This document shows positions 19,054 to 28,127 of a stretch of DNA of 64,000 nucleotides, in pieces. The position numbers and the translations under genes were made by a program. The stretch is from contig NZ_CP101717.1 in assembly GCF_030643825.1 (NCBI RefSeq), forward strand, positions 2,170,001-2,234,000, read 5' to 3'. Position 1 is the first letter of the stretch. Each line of letters starts with the position of its first letter. The stretch comes from Salinispirillum sp. LH 10-3-1. Lineage in GTDB: Bacteria > Pseudomonadota > Gammaproteobacteria > Pseudomonadales > Natronospirillaceae. Under the pieces are notes generated by a model, which was not told the origin of the DNA, searched no databases, and saw nothing but the letters and a program-made list of their open reading frames with translations.

Positions 19054-20106
19054 CTACACCATGGAATCGCCACCACCGGCGCCACCCAACACAATATCTC
19101 CGGCGTCGGCCATGCGGCGAGCAATCGCCAGGATTTCTTTCTGTGCACCTTCCACATCGCTGACCCGCACAGGGCCCATAGCCTCAATATCATCACGCAG
19201 CAACTCGGCCGCGCGCTTCGACATGTTGGAGAAGAATTTTTCCATCAGCTGTGGCTCGGAACCACGCAAAGCCACCTTGAGCAGATCGGTATTGATCTCG
19301 CGCAGCAGCGCCTGAATACCTCGATCGTCCACATCGGCCAGATTCTCGAACACAAACATAAGGTCTTCGATTTCCTGGCCCAGATCTTCGTCGATCTCTT
19401 TGATGCCATCCATCAATTCGACTTCGATTGAGGATTCCAGGTAGTTCATGATCATCGCAGCCCGCTTCACGCCACCCAACGCTTGTTGCTGAGTACCCGC
19501 GCTTGAAGCGAACTGACGCTCCAGTATGTCGTTCAACTCGCGCAATGCAGCCGGCTGGACTGTATCCAATGCCGCCACACGCATCATAATGTCCAAGCGA
19601 ACCTTCTCGGAGAAATGAGACAGAATCTCAGCAGACTGATCGCTCTCCAAGTAAGCGATAACGATAGCCTGAATCTGTGGGTGTTCGTTACGAATGATGT
19701 CGGCGACCGAACGCGACTCCATCCATTTCAGCGTATCCAAGCCGGTGGTATTACCACCCAACAGGATGCGGTCGATCAGACCCGACGCCTTATCGGCACC
19801 TAATGCTTGCGTCAGCATGGCACGAATGTATTCATCAGAGCCCACACCCAAACTCGTACGGCCACTGACTTCATCCAAGAAAAGTTGAACCACACCTTCA
19901 ACCTGTTCTTGGGTCACGTTCGCCAACTGAGACATGGCTGTACCCACGCGCTGCACTTCTTTCGGGCCAAGGTTTTTCAGGACTTCTGCTGCATCCATTT
20001 CACCGAGCGACATCAACAGAATGGCTGCGCGATCGGTCATGCGTACCCCGTCCAGCGCTTTGCGCTTTGGATCAGCGGGCATTTGATTGCCTATATTCTC
20101 AGTCAT
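19054..20106 (-). CDS. fliG: Flagellar rotor protein FliG
   Basis: C-ring protein that contacts FliF, FliM and the stators and bears the torque-generating charges. FliG_N, M and C domains are all present (MTDRAAILLMSLGEMDAAEVLKNL; NEHPQIQAIVIAYLES; FENLADVDDRGIQALLREI). The charged helix typical of torque generation (ALRGSEPQLMEKFFSNMSKRAAELLRDD) is intact. Length 350 is within range. It overlaps fliF by 8 bp. Confidence 0.97.
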   Translation of the reverse strand: MTENIGNQMPADPKRKALDGVRMTDRAAILLMSLGEMDAAEVLKNLGPKEVQRVGTAMSQLANVTQEQVEGVVQLFLDEVSGRTSLGVGSDEYIRAMLTQALGADKASGLIDRILLGGNTTGLDTLKWMESRSVADIIRNEHPQIQAIVIAYLESDQSAEILSHFSEKVRLDIMMRVAALDTVQPAALRELNDILERQFASSAGTQQQALGGVKRAAMIMNYLESSIEVELMDGIKEIDEDLGQEIEDLMFVFENLADVDDRGIQALLREINTDLLKVALRGSEPQLMEKFFSNMSKRAAELLRDDIEAMGPVRVSDVEGAQKEILAIARRMADAGDIVLGGAGGGDSMV

Positions 20107-21850
20107 CGCTCATAATCCACTGTTTCATCACCAGAGAGACTCGACCTGGATCTTCTGCAATCAGGCCGCGCAATGCATCCAGTTGTTTCTCGAAGGTTTC
20201 AGACGGCCCAGGCAACAAGTACTCATCCGACATACTCAAGGTTACCTTGTCGTCAGCAATAGCCTCTTCGTCAATATCCAAGGCATCCAAAGCTGCATCA
20301 TCTTCCAGCTCTTCGCCACCTTGGTCCATAATGCTGCGCAGTGCGGGCTTGAACACACCGAAGATCAAGATCAGCACAAAGATACCGGCCAATACCATCT
20401 TCATGAAATCCCAGAACCAGGCTTCCATCCAGAACGGAATGTCTTCAACCAATTCCTCGGGTGCCATGAATGGCGTATTGATGACGTTCACACTGTCACC
20501 ACGCGCCGCGTCAAAGCCAACGGCGTCTTGCACCAAAATGCGCAAGCGGTTTAATTCATCTTGCGTCCACGCTTGACGAATCATTGTACCATCTGGGCCC
20601 GGCACTCGCATATCGTCAACCACTACGGCAACCGTAAGGCGACGTAAACGACCGACCTGATTTTGGGTGTAGCTCAAAGTTCGATCGACTTCAAAGTTAC
20701 GCGTTGCTTCGGCACGTGACGTCGTCGGCGGCTGATTAATGGGGTTACCGTTCTCATCGACCTGCTCAGGCACTTCGGCGTTGCCCGGAGGCTGGTTGGT
20801 TAAGGCGCCAGGAATACCACCCTGCAACTGACCAACCGTGGTTTCGTCAATGGTTTGCTCACTGCGCAAGGCAATAAGATCGGGGTTAAAGAGCTCTTCC
20901 GCTAATTCCACTCGGGTAAAGTCGACATCCGCAGACACCTCAGCTTTAAAGCCACGATGGCCGATAACCGGCTCAAGAATACCCTGTATACGTCGGGACA
21001 CGTTATCTTCAACGCGGCGCGAGAACTCGAACTGGCGCTCGGTTTCTTCTTCGGCATTGGTGCGTTCGAAATCGCTGAGCAAACGTCCACGCTGGTCAAC
21101 AATACTGACGTTCTCGGCGGACATTTCGGGAATACTGGTCGCCACGAGGTTGGTGATGGCCTTTACCTGATCACGCTCAAGCATCGCACCGGCGTACAGG
21201 TCTACAAAAACACTGGCGGTAGGCCGACGATTGTCGCGCACGAACACACTGCGCTCGGGAATCGCTAAATGCACCCGTGCCGTCCGTACCTGGTTTAAGG
21301 AGGCCACAGTACGCGCCAACTCGCCTTCCAATGCTCGGCGGAAACGCGCCGTTTCCATAAACTGACTGGTGCCAAGCCCGCTGTTTTCATTCAACAGCTC
21401 TAATCCCACCGTGCGATCAGTGCTCAAACCAGCTCGAGCCACTTCCAGACGCGCCTGATGCAGTTGGCTCTCTTTAACCAGAATGACCCCATTGCTGGGG
21501 TCCATAGTGAAATCAATGCGCGCTGCGCTCAGCACCTCGATGACTTCACGAATCTCGTAATTCTCGGATGACGTTATTAATGGCCGATAGTTTGTCCCCT
21601 GTGACCACAGTACCACCCCTAAACCAATGGCGATGGACGCCGCCAAGGCAACCATCATCCACAACTGACGCATCATGCTGAGGCGTTGAAAGCCTTCGAT
21701 CAGCGGGTGCACTTTCTTCGGAGGGGTTACGTCGAAGCCTCCGGTATCACTGACCGAAGAGGCATTTGCTTGCGCATCCAAACCACCGGTATTTTGCGAC
21801 GTGGTCGCGGGTGGTTGATTGCTCGCTGGCGCTGCAGGTACGTTTTCCAT
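20099..21850 (-). CDS. fliF: Flagellar MS-ring protein FliF
   Basis: Forms the membrane-supramembrane ring on which the basal body is built. Two membrane helices bracket the periplasmic part: about residues 60-80 (LWMMVALAASIAIGLGVVLW) and about 480-500 (MVLAGIFVLILIFGVF). The YscJ-like ring-building motifs lie between 80 and 260 (GVILVKESQLHQARLEVARAGL). The C-terminal FliG-binding tail ends in the usual short segment LIAEDPGRVSLVMKQWI. Length 583 is normal. Confidence 0.97.
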   Translation of the reverse strand: MENVPAAPASNQPPATTSQNTGGLDAQANASSVSDTGGFDVTPPKKVHPLIEGFQRLSMMRQLWMMVALAASIAIGLGVVLWSQGTNYRPLITSSENYEIREVIEVLSAARIDFTMDPSNGVILVKESQLHQARLEVARAGLSTDRTVGLELLNENSGLGTSQFMETARFRRALEGELARTVASLNQVRTARVHLAIPERSVFVRDNRRPTASVFVDLYAGAMLERDQVKAITNLVATSIPEMSAENVSIVDQRGRLLSDFERTNAEEETERQFEFSRRVEDNVSRRIQGILEPVIGHRGFKAEVSADVDFTRVELAEELFNPDLIALRSEQTIDETTVGQLQGGIPGALTNQPPGNAEVPEQVDENGNPINQPPTTSRAEATRNFEVDRTLSYTQNQVGRLRRLTVAVVVDDMRVPGPDGTMIRQAWTQDELNRLRILVQDAVGFDAARGDSVNVINTPFMAPEELVEDIPFWMEAWFWDFMKMVLAGIFVLILIFGVFKPALRSIMDQGGEELEDDAALDALDIDEEAIADDKVTLSMSDEYLLPGPSETFEKQLDALRGLIAEDPGRVSLVMKQWIMSDD

Positions 21851-21864
21851 GACAGGTTAGCCTC

Positions 21865-22293
21865 TTACACCGGCATATTCATGATTTCTTTGTAAGCTTC
21901 CAGGAGCTTATTGCGCACCTGGGTAGTTGCTTCAAAAGAAATGGATGCTTTGTTGGTGGCTATCATTACTTCTGGCAGATCCACCCCTGGTACCCCTTGT
22001 TCGTACGCCGTGCGCATGCGCGAAGCATGCTGCTGACTGGCGTTTACGGTGTCGATGGCGGCTTTGAACATTTCGCCGAAGCGCGGTGCGTCTCGCACCA
22101 TACCCACGTCATTAACCGAAGGCATACCGAACGCTTGATCACCCAGTGCCGTACCCTGAGTCAATCGGTTCAATTGCTGCGCCATTTGCGCCGGATTCTG
22201 AGCTTGCACAGGTTGATTATCGATCTGCATTTGCGATCGCATTTGCCGCATCTGGCTCAATACGTTCTGCACATCCATTCTGTTATTGATCAT
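21865..22293 (-). CDS. fliE: MS ring-rod junction protein FliE
   Basis: Adaptor between the FliF ring and the rod. The C-terminal half is conserved (FGEMFKAAIDTVNASQQHASRMRTAYEQG ... SISFEATTQVRNKLLEAYKEIMNMPV). The first ~45 residues, rich in Gln and Met, are an N-terminal extension compared with the ~104-residue E. coli protein. I choose the ATG at 22291-22293, preceded by GAGGTG with a 6-nt gap, over the GTG three codons upstream. First gene of fliEFGHIJ, with a sigma-54 element at 22391-22406. Confidence 0.94.
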   Translation of the reverse strand: MINNRMDVQNVLSQMRQMRSQMQIDNQPVQAQNPAQMAQQLNRLTQGTALGDQAFGMPSVNDVGMVRDAPRFGEMFKAAIDTVNASQQHASRMRTAYEQGVPGVDLPEVMIATNKASISFEATTQVRNKLLEAYKEIMNMPV

Positions 22294-22390
22294 GCTGCTC
22301 ACCTCTTCATTGACGTCTACGACCGAATGGTTTCTGGCTGCGTATGTAGACCGTCAAAAAACCGTTGTACGGGACTGATAGGAGGAGAGT

Positions 22391-22406
22391 TGCAACAATG
22401 AGGCCA
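22391..22406 (-). promoter_or_regulatory. Sigma-54 promoter of the fliEFGHIJ operon
   Basis: Minus strand TGGCCTCATTGTTGCA has TGGC at -24, a perfect TTGCA at -12 and correct spacing. Transcription would start near 22380, about 87 nt before fliE. The 460-bp gap to fleR holds only this element and REP repeats. Confidence 0.7.
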
Positions 22407-22426
22407 ACTTTTGCCGGTGTGTTGCC

Positions 22427-22450
22427 GTAGGGCGGGTATTTATACCCGCC
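22427..22450 (+). repeat. REP hairpin, class A
   Basis: GTAG head followed by GGCGGGTATTTATACCCGCC, a perfect palindrome. It starts a dense REP block between fleR and fliE. Confidence 0.9.
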
Positions 22451-22460
22451 GAATGTTCCC

Positions 22461-22611
22461 GCAGGAGGCCAGCCCTCTAGCCGGCTCATTGTCGTAGGAG
22501 GCCAGCCCTCTGGCCGAATATTCGCGCAGGGGGCTGCGCTCCTACGATTGGGGTCCGCGCAGGGGGCTGCGCTCCTACGATTGGGGTCCGCGCAGGGGGC
22601 TGCGCTCCTGC
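22461..22611. repeat. Cluster of five class B REP units
   Basis: Plus-strand units at 22461-22482 and 22494-22515 (GTAGGAG followed by a GGCCAG/CTGGCC hairpin) face three inverted units at 22524, 22557 and 22590 (GCGCAG/CTGCGC hairpin followed by CTCCTAC). The last three repeat in tandem with a 33-bp period, separated by an identical GATTGGGGTCC linker. The second and third units form a BIME around a GAATATTC centre. Confidence 0.9.
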
Positions 22612-22709
22612 AGTTGGATCCGCGCAAAGAGCTGAGCCAGTGCGGGTTGTAAAGAGAGGTAAGAATGTAAGGCGGGGCTTTTATGTAAAAGGCATACCCG
22701 CCGAGCTTT

Positions 22710-22733
22710 GGCAGGTATGGATACCTGCCCTAC
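22710..22733 (-). repeat. REP hairpin, class A variant
   Basis: GGCAGGTAT and ATACCTGCC arms with a 2-nt loop, then CTAC, i.e. a GTAGG head on the minus strand. It is 22 bp beyond the fleR stop. A degenerate copy precedes it at about 22670-22702. Confidence 0.8.
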
Positions 22734-22754
22734 CAGAGAGATCAAAACAAACCT

Positions 22755-24134
22755 TTATACCGCGGCTTTGCCGTTTTCCACTTCAACGCCCATTTCACGC
22801 AGGCGTGCCATCTTGTAACGCAGCGTGCGCGGGCTGATACCGAGGTCTTCCGCCGCTTGCTTCTTACGGCCACCGGCGGCGCGCAAAGCGTCAATAATCA
22901 ATTGATGCTCATGTTTCTTTACCCCGGCATTCAACGCATTAGTGGAAGCATCTAACGCCGATTCCGGCACCGCAGCACGGGTATCGCGATCGATCAAGTG
23001 CTCTCCGGCCAAACCAAGATCAAATTCTGAGATGAACTGACCGCTTTGCAATATCAACGCGCGCTGAATGGCGTTGTCCATTTCACGAATATTGCCTGGC
23101 CAGCTATGGGCAAGAATGGCACGACGGGCTGATTCATCCAGTTGAACCAGTGGCTTCTGCATTTTCTCGGCATGCAGGCGGATCAAACGCTCGGCCATCG
23201 GCAGAATATCCGCAGGACGCTCACGCAGCGGACGCCATGCAATAGGAAACACGCTTAGACGGTAGTATAAATCTTCCCGAAAATCGCCATTGGCAACCGC
23301 CTGTTTCAGATCGCGGTTGGTGGTTGCTAGCACCCGCACATCCAATTGAATGGTCTTACGACCACCGATGCGCTCCACTTCACGCTCTTGCAGCACACGC
23401 AGCAGTTTAGCCTGCAGGCCCAAGTCCATCTCCGAGATTTCGTCGAGCAAAATAGTGCCGCCGTTGGCCTGCTCAAATTTACCTGGCATGCTTTGAATAG
23501 CGCCAGTGAAAGCACCCTTCTCATGACCAAACAAGGTCGCTTCCAGCATGTTTTCCGGAATGGCGGCGCAGTTAATGGCTACAAAGGCCTCACCGGCACG
23601 CTTGGAATGCGCGTGAATGTAACGCGCCAACACTTCTTTACCAGTCCCGCTTTCACCGGAAATAAGAATTGTTGAATCGGTTGGCGCTACCTTACGCGCC
23701 AACTCCATAATGTGGGTCGAGCTTGGGTCAACGGCGACCGGATTACCATCGGACGATGCCGTTGCTTTACCACCCACGTGCTGACCGAGAATATTCAATA
23801 ACTGCTGCGGCTTAAATGGTTTCACCAGATAATCGACAGCGCCGTTTTGCATGGCTTCTACCGCATGGGCCACTTCCCCATAGGCCGTCATCAGCAGAAC
23901 GGGAATGTGCGGATACTCCTTACGTAACACCGCCAACAGTTCGTAACCCGACATACCCGGCATGCGTACGTCACTCACCACCATATTGACAGCATGCCGT
24001 GACAGTAACTGCAGCGCAGACTCGGCAGCGTCAGCCACCAGCACCTGGTAGTCATGAATTTCCAGCGTGTCTTGCAACGCATCGCGCAGGTTCTGATCGT
24101 CTTCAACAACCAATATGGTCGGTTTTAGGCTCAT
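22755..24134 (-). CDS. fleR: Sigma-54-dependent flagellar response regulator FleR/FlrC
   Basis: NtrC-type activator of middle flagellar promoters. Receiver at residues 1-120 (acidic pair VEDDQ, phosphoacceptor in [12 protein letters not shown]), AAA+ domain from about 145 to 380 (Walker A GESGTGKE, sigma-54 contact GAFTGA, Walker [11 protein letters not shown]) and a C-terminal Fis-type helix-turn-helix ([19 protein letters not shown]). I take the ATG at 24132-24134, which has GGAGG 7 nt upstream and overlaps the fleS stop as ATGA, giving 459 residues. Likely targets are the sigma-54 promoters listed here. Confidence 0.95.
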   Translation of the reverse strand: MSLKPTILVVEDDQNLRDALQDTLEIHDYQVLVADAAESALQLLSRHAVNMVVSDVRMPGMSGYELLAVLRKEYPHIPVLLMTAYGEVAHAVEAMQNGAVDYLVKPFKPQQLLNILGQHVGGKATASSDGNPVAVDPSSTHIMELARKVAPTDSTILISGESGTGKEVLARYIHAHSKRAGEAFVAINCAAIPENMLEATLFGHEKGAFTGAIQSMPGKFEQANGGTILLDEISEMDLGLQAKLLRVLQEREVERIGGRKTIQLDVRVLATTNRDLKQAVANGDFREDLYYRLSVFPIAWRPLRERPADILPMAERLIRLHAEKMQKPLVQLDESARRAILAHSWPGNIREMDNAIQRALILQSGQFISEFDLGLAGEHLIDRDTRAAVPESALDASTNALNAGVKKHEHQLIIDALRAAGGRKKQAAEDLGISPRTLRYKMARLREMGVEVENGKAAV

Positions 24135-25348
24135 GATGATGCCTCCGTAAGTGTTTGGAAGGGCAGGCACACGCGTGCATAGGTGCCGCCTTTGACGTTG
24201 AACAAAGAAAAATTGCCGTGATGGGCGCGCATAACGGCCTGTACGACGGGTAAACCCAAACCAGTGCCATTGGCCTTGGTGGTTACGAACGGCTCGCCCA
24301 GTTGACGCAGCACCTCTTGAGGGACGCCTGGGCCATGGTCGTGAAAATCAAAAGTAATCAGATTTTCTGCAACATAGACGCGTAAGTCGATCGATGCATT
24401 TTGCCCCACCGCTTCGATCGCATTATTAACCAGATTACCGAACGCACTGATCAGTGTGTCTCGGTTGCAAATAATCTGTGCGTCTGGTGCTTCATTAAGC
24501 ACATTAAGTTGTGAGCCGCTGCGCTCCAACGCTGCAGCACAGGACTCGCGCAGTGCTTGCAATAATTCACCGCTGAGTTGGCGGTCGACCAGCTTGGTGT
24601 CGCCTTTAGCAAAAATCAGCATGTCGCGCACTTGCTGTTCAAGGTGCTCCAGGCGCGACTGAATTTTCTCCGCGAAGCGTTGTCGTTGCGGTTCGGTGAT
24701 TCCCGGCTTACGAAGGTTTTCCGTATAGAGCATAGCGGCAGATAGCGGGGTACGGATTTGATGCGCCATACTGGCCACCATACGACCCATGCCAGCAAGG
24801 CGCTGATGCCGCGAGACCTCTGCCTGCAAGGTCCGCGTGGCGGTCATATCGTTTAATACCACCAACTGACCAAAGCCTTCCAAGGCGCAGGTATCCAAGC
24901 TGACCAAACGGCCATTATGCAAGGAAATCTCATGCCCATCGTGTTCTTGCGGGCGGAAAGCAATCTGAATAACACTGGACCACACCATTCCCGTTAATTC
25001 GGGCAATTGGTCGTGCACCAACATCTGTTCGGCAGCAGGGTTAGCGCGTTGAATGCGCCCAGAACGATCTATGACGATGACGCCCGTTGGCAAAATGCGC
25101 AACAGCCCTTCCAGCTGGTCAGCGAGACGCTCTTTTTCGCGCAATTCTTCCATTCGCTGGGCGCTGAGTGCGCTGATTTCACCATTTAGAACAGCTACGC
25201 GGCGTTCAAATTCTTCCGACGACGCACTCATTTCCTCCGTCATCCGCCGAAAAACCTGCAGGATTTCGTCCACGTCATGCAGGCCAGAGCCCACGGCAGG
25301 CGCGGCTTTAGGCTCAATGGGCTTGGTGATGGCGGTGTTGTGCGTCAT
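24131..25348 (-). CDS. fleS: Flagellar sensor histidine kinase FleS/FlrB
   Basis: Cytosolic histidine kinase paired with FleR. A coiled segment (about 20-70) leads to a PAS domain (about 70-180). The dimerisation/phosphoacceptor helix contains MAHQIRTPLSAAM. The ATPase domain has the N box FGNLVNNAIEA and glycine boxes HDHGPGVP and GTGLGLPVV. No membrane segments are visible, in line with FlrB/FleS. The ATG at 25346-25348 is preferred to a TTG three codons earlier; neither has a good ribosome site. A sigma-54 promoter lies 42 bp upstream. Confidence 0.93.
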   Translation of the reverse strand: MTHNTAITKPIEPKAAPAVGSGLHDVDEILQVFRRMTEEMSASSEEFERRVAVLNGEISALSAQRMEELREKERLADQLEGLLRILPTGVIVIDRSGRIQRANPAAEQMLVHDQLPELTGMVWSSVIQIAFRPQEHDGHEISLHNGRLVSLDTCALEGFGQLVVLNDMTATRTLQAEVSRHQRLAGMGRMVASMAHQIRTPLSAAMLYTENLRKPGITEPQRQRFAEKIQSRLEHLEQQVRDMLIFAKGDTKLVDRQLSGELLQALRESCAAALERSGSQLNVLNEAPDAQIICNRDTLISAFGNLVNNAIEAVGQNASIDLRVYVAENLITFDFHDHGPGVPQEVLRQLGEPFVTTKANGTGLGLPVVQAVMRAHHGNFSLFNVKGGTYARVCLPFQTLTEASS

Positions 25349-25389
25349 AACTGCCAATAATCTGTCTTTAATACGTTATTGGTAGTTAA

Positions 25390-25405
25390 AGCAAGGGGCG
25401 TGCCG
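25390..25405 (-). promoter_or_regulatory. Sigma-54 promoter of fleSR
   Basis: Minus strand CGGCACGCCCCTTGCT matches TGGCACG-N4-TTGCW except for the first base, with exact spacing. The leader to fleS would be about 30 nt. This fits FleQ-dependent expression of fleSR. Confidence 0.85.
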
Positions 25406-25462
25406 ATTAGGCGATAATGCAGATTTCAAGCCGAGACGGCGGATGGCAGAGGGTATATCGGC

Positions 25463-25497
25463 GGCGGCTTTTTCATTAAGAGGATACACCGCCCTAC
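25463..25497 (-). repeat. Degenerate REP element
   Basis: GGCGGCGG and CCGCCCTAC flank a spacer with little pairing between fleQ and fleS. The GTAGG head is kept but the stem is interrupted. Confidence 0.4.
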
Positions 25498-25515
25498 CGA
25501 ACACCCGCCGAGAGT

Positions 25516-26979
25516 TTAAACCTCTTCTTTGTTCATCAAGCCATACTTGCGCATCTTCTCGACCAGGGTCGTGCGGCGCAATTGCAGGCGCTCGGCAGCG
25601 CGAGCCACAACATTGTCGCAGTCTTCCAGAGCTTGCAGAATGAGATCCTGCTCCAGATCAGTAAGGTATTCTTTCAGATTTAAACCGTTCACTGGCAGCA
25701 GAGCTTTGGTTTCCAGCGCACTCGTCCGTGTGGCCGTAACAGGCGCAGCGGGCGCCCGTACCGGGATCTCAACCGGGTCACCGTCCTCAACATGTCGATA
25801 CTTCATCGGCAGCTCTTGAATACCGATCACACTGAACGGATGCATGATCACCAAGCGCTCGACCAGATTCGCCAGTTCACGCACATTACCGGGCCAGTCG
25901 TGCCGTGTCAGCGACATAATGGCCGCCGAGTTAAACTGCAATGACCCGCGCTTCTCTGCCTCGATCCGGCGAATCAATTCATTGATCAACAGGGGAATAT
26001 CTTCCGAGCGCTCGCGCAGCGACGGCATCTCAATGGGGAACACGTTCAAACGGTAATAGAGGTCTTCGCGAAAGCTACCCTCGGCAATCATTTGCTCCAG
26101 GTTGCGGTGCGTCGCAGCCACAATGCGTACATCGGTCTTGTACGTCTTGCTCCCACCCACGCGCTCATAGGTGTGCTCTTGCAATACGCGCAACAGCTTC
26201 ACCTGCATTGCTAAAGGCATGTCGCCTATTTCGTCCAAAAACAGCGTACCGCCCTCTGCCAATTCAAAACGGCCAGGACGCGACGTAATGGCACCAGTAA
26301 AGGCACCTTTCTCGTGGCCGAACAACTCACTTTCAAGCAACTCGGGAGGAATAGCGCCACAGTTGACGGGCACGAATGGTTGCTTCTTGCGTTCGCTATG
26401 GTAGTGCAAATTGCGGGCAACTACTTCCTTACCCGTACCTGACTCACCCAGAATGAGTACCGTAACGTCTTTGTCCGCTACTTGCGCCATCAGCTCACGA
26501 ATACTCTGTACTTGGCGAGAGCTGCCCACCAAACTATGAAAAAGCTTGGTGTCACGCTGAACCTGACGATTGCGCCCCCATTCGTATTGCTCTCGGTACA
26601 TTTGGCAACGATGCAGCACATCGACAACCTTATTGTAGCTCGCCGGCCATTTGATCTGTGCCAATACTTGGGCGCGCGCCGGTTCAGCAATGGCGCTGAT
26701 GTCTAACGCATCGTTCAACACCACCACGGGAATGCCCGGGTTCCAATCAAACAGCGACTCGACCAACTCACTGACCGACTGCTCCACTGGACCAAGAATA
26801 ATGCCTACCAATGCGCCACTGTCGTCCGAACTCGCCAGTTTACGCTCCAACTCATCCCGCCAATGCTCTTGCATGGATAAATTGATGGTTTCTTCCTGTA
26901 GAAAAGAGAAAATGACTTCGATTTCCTGGCGCAAGGCCACGTCATCGGTCAGAACCAGGAATTTATTATCTCGCCACAT
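25516..26979 (-). CDS. fleQ: Flagellar master regulator FleQ/FlrA
   Basis: Enhancer-binding protein at the top of the flagellar cascade, c-di-GMP-responsive and controlled by FleN in pseudomonads. Residues 1-125 form a receiver-like domain in which the position of the phosphoacceptor reads VGIILGPVEQ, without aspartate, as expected of FleQ. The AAA+ domain (about 145-380) has [14 protein letters not shown] and GGTLFLDEIGDM. The C-terminus is a Fis-type helix-turn-helix (AAERLQLRRTTLVEKM). I start at the ATG at 26977-26979 (MWRDNKFLVLTDD) because relatives begin similarly; the upstream 12 codons are probably untranslated. FleQ-box-like palindromes lie about 190 bp upstream. Confidence 0.95.
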   Translation of the reverse strand: MWRDNKFLVLTDDVALRQEIEVIFSFLQEETINLSMQEHWRDELERKLASSDDSGALVGIILGPVEQSVSELVESLFDWNPGIPVVVLNDALDISAIAEPARAQVLAQIKWPASYNKVVDVLHRCQMYREQYEWGRNRQVQRDTKLFHSLVGSSRQVQSIRELMAQVADKDVTVLILGESGTGKEVVARNLHYHSERKKQPFVPVNCGAIPPELLESELFGHEKGAFTGAITSRPGRFELAEGGTLFLDEIGDMPLAMQVKLLRVLQEHTYERVGGSKTYKTDVRIVAATHRNLEQMIAEGSFREDLYYRLNVFPIEMPSLRERSEDIPLLINELIRRIEAEKRGSLQFNSAAIMSLTRHDWPGNVRELANLVERLVIMHPFSVIGIQELPMKYRHVEDGDPVEIPVRAPAAPVTATRTSALETKALLPVNGLNLKEYLTDLEQDLILQALEDCDNVVARAAERLQLRRTTLVEKMRKYGLMNKEEV

Positions 26980-27162
26980 GCTGCGCCTATCCTCTGGGCA
27001 TACGTTCGGTTGCAAACTGTCAATGTGATGCCGCTATTTCATGACTATCACGTCTGCTTTCCGTTCACTCCACCCTTACTGCAATTAGATTTGACAAACT
27101 ATTGGGCAATCGCCGTCATGGAATTGACTCTGTTGTTACTTTTTAGCACGTTTTCAGTAAGA

Positions 27163-27187
27163 GTCAAATATTTGTCAATATATTGTC
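27163..27187. promoter_or_regulatory. Two overlapping FleQ-box-like palindromes upstream of fleQ
   Basis: GTCAAATATTTGTC (27163-27176) and GTCAATATATTGTC (27174-27187) share their middle GTC. The FleQ consensus I recall is GTCAATAAATTGAC; the second copy matches at 12 of 14 positions. They lie in the AT-rich stretch about 185-210 bp upstream of fleQ, suggesting autoregulation. The rest of the 358-bp gap (26980-27337) holds REP repeats and no gene. Confidence 0.5.
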
Positions 27188-27207
27188 AGAAATGTGTAGG
27201 GGAATTT

Positions 27208-27336
27208 GTAGGAGGCCAGCCTCTTGACCGTCCCGTCTACGTAGGAGGCCAGCCCTCTGGCCGAATATTCGCGCAGAGGGCTGCGCTCCTACGGATATTG
27301 ATTCGGTGGGCCGGTAGGGTGGGTGTTCACACCCGC
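27208..27336. repeat. REP cluster: class B single, class B BIME and class A hairpin
   Basis: A plus-strand class B unit lies at 27208-27229. A full BIME lies at 27241-27292 (GTAGGAG hairpin, GAATATTC centre, inverted hairpin ending CTCCTAC). A class A unit with GTAGG head and GGGTGTTCACACCC stem lies at 27314-27336, its stem ending 1 nt from the fliT stop codon. Confidence 0.9.
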
Positions 27337-27337
27337 A

Positions 27338-27685
27338 TCATGTTTCAGACGATGAATCTTTGGGTGGGGCTTGGGTCGCAATATCCGACCGCTGCTGTAA
27401 CAGGTCTTTCTCCTGCTGTTTCAACGCTTCATTGGCTCCCTGGGCTTGCAACAACGCCTTCTGATAGAGTTCCAACAAACGCTGCAGCTTGCTGGCGACA
27501 TCAGGGCTGTGAAAGCCCTTCGCCATCGCTTGGTTGATGTTACCCGCAATACGATCTAGCTCCGTTGCCAAGCCGGCCAACGCAACCCAGTCGGCTCGAC
27601 CAATGGCGTCGAGGGCCTGCTCCTCGCAGGCCGTCAATTCAGTCATCAAGTCGTATTCAATTTGCAGTCGATCCGATGCTTTCAT
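27338..27685 (-). CDS. fliT: FliT-like flagellar chaperone
   Basis: Small helical protein of 115 residues (MKASDRLQIEYDLMTELTACEE...) directly after fliS and sharing an ATGA with it. Size, coiled character and position match FliT, the FliD export chaperone. Sequence conservation in FliT is low, so this rests mainly on position after fliS. The ATG at 27683-27685 is chosen for the overlap; the longer frame would read deep into fliS. Confidence 0.7.
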   Translation of the reverse strand: MKASDRLQIEYDLMTELTACEEQALDAIGRADWVALAGLATELDRIAGNINQAMAKGFHSPDVASKLQRLLELYQKALLQAQGANEALKQQEKDLLQQRSDIATQAPPKDSSSET

Positions 27686-28077
27686 CGCGCCAAAGCCAGA
27701 GCTTCCTGACGAATACCATCCCAAGCTGTTTTGATTTCCATCATCAAACCGATGACTTCATCAACAATTTTTTCATCGTTGCGCATATTGGCTTCAAACA
27801 AGCGGCGCGTCATGTAGTCATACAGACGCTCCAAATTCATCGACAACTCTCCGGCGTCCATATTCAAGCTTTCTTGTAGCCCGGAGATAATGTTAATCGC
27901 CGAGTTCAGCATCTTGTTGCGCTGCTCAATGTCGTTGCGCTGGATATGTCCCTTTGCCGCTGACATACGCGCCAAAGCACCGTCGATCAGAAGTTGAATC
28001 AACTTGTGCGGATCAGCATCCATGATGCTGGTTTCAGTCCCTACCGCTTGATACTGCCTAGCACCGCGTGCGTACAT
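27682..28077 (-). CDS. fliS: Flagellin export chaperone FliS
   Basis: Binds the disordered C-terminus of flagellin in the cytosol and prevents premature polymerisation. The 131-residue helical bundle begins MYARGARQYQAVGTETSIMDADPHKLIQLL-like, split here as the family motifs ARQYQ and PHKLIQLLIDGAL. It also has LNMDAGELSMNLERLYDYM. Length is normal. The upstream gap (28078-28465) has a 22-bp tandem repeat and a BIME; the fliS promoter is not obvious. Confidence 0.95.
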   Translation of the reverse strand: MYARGARQYQAVGTETSIMDADPHKLIQLLIDGALARMSAAKGHIQRNDIEQRNKMLNSAINIISGLQESLNMDAGELSMNLERLYDYMTRRLFEANMRNDEKIVDEVIGLMMEIKTAWDGIRQEALALAR

Positions 28078-28127
28078 ATTTGCGCCCTCGTATTTTTTGT
28101 CAACGGTTCATAGAGTGTGGCGACTTC

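Noticed and set aside
22461-22611. CRISPR-like array
   Set aside because: The repeats are palindromic REP units with identical linkers, no variable spacers, and no cas genes nearby.
22307-22627. 106-residue minus-strand reading frame between fleR and fliE
   Set aside because: It is a translation of the REP cluster; the repeated peptide (RRSAAPCADPN) simply reflects the 33-bp tandem units.
27010-27537. 175-residue plus-strand reading frame over fleQ upstream region and fliT
   Set aside because: It runs through the REP cluster and antisense to fliT, with no motif.
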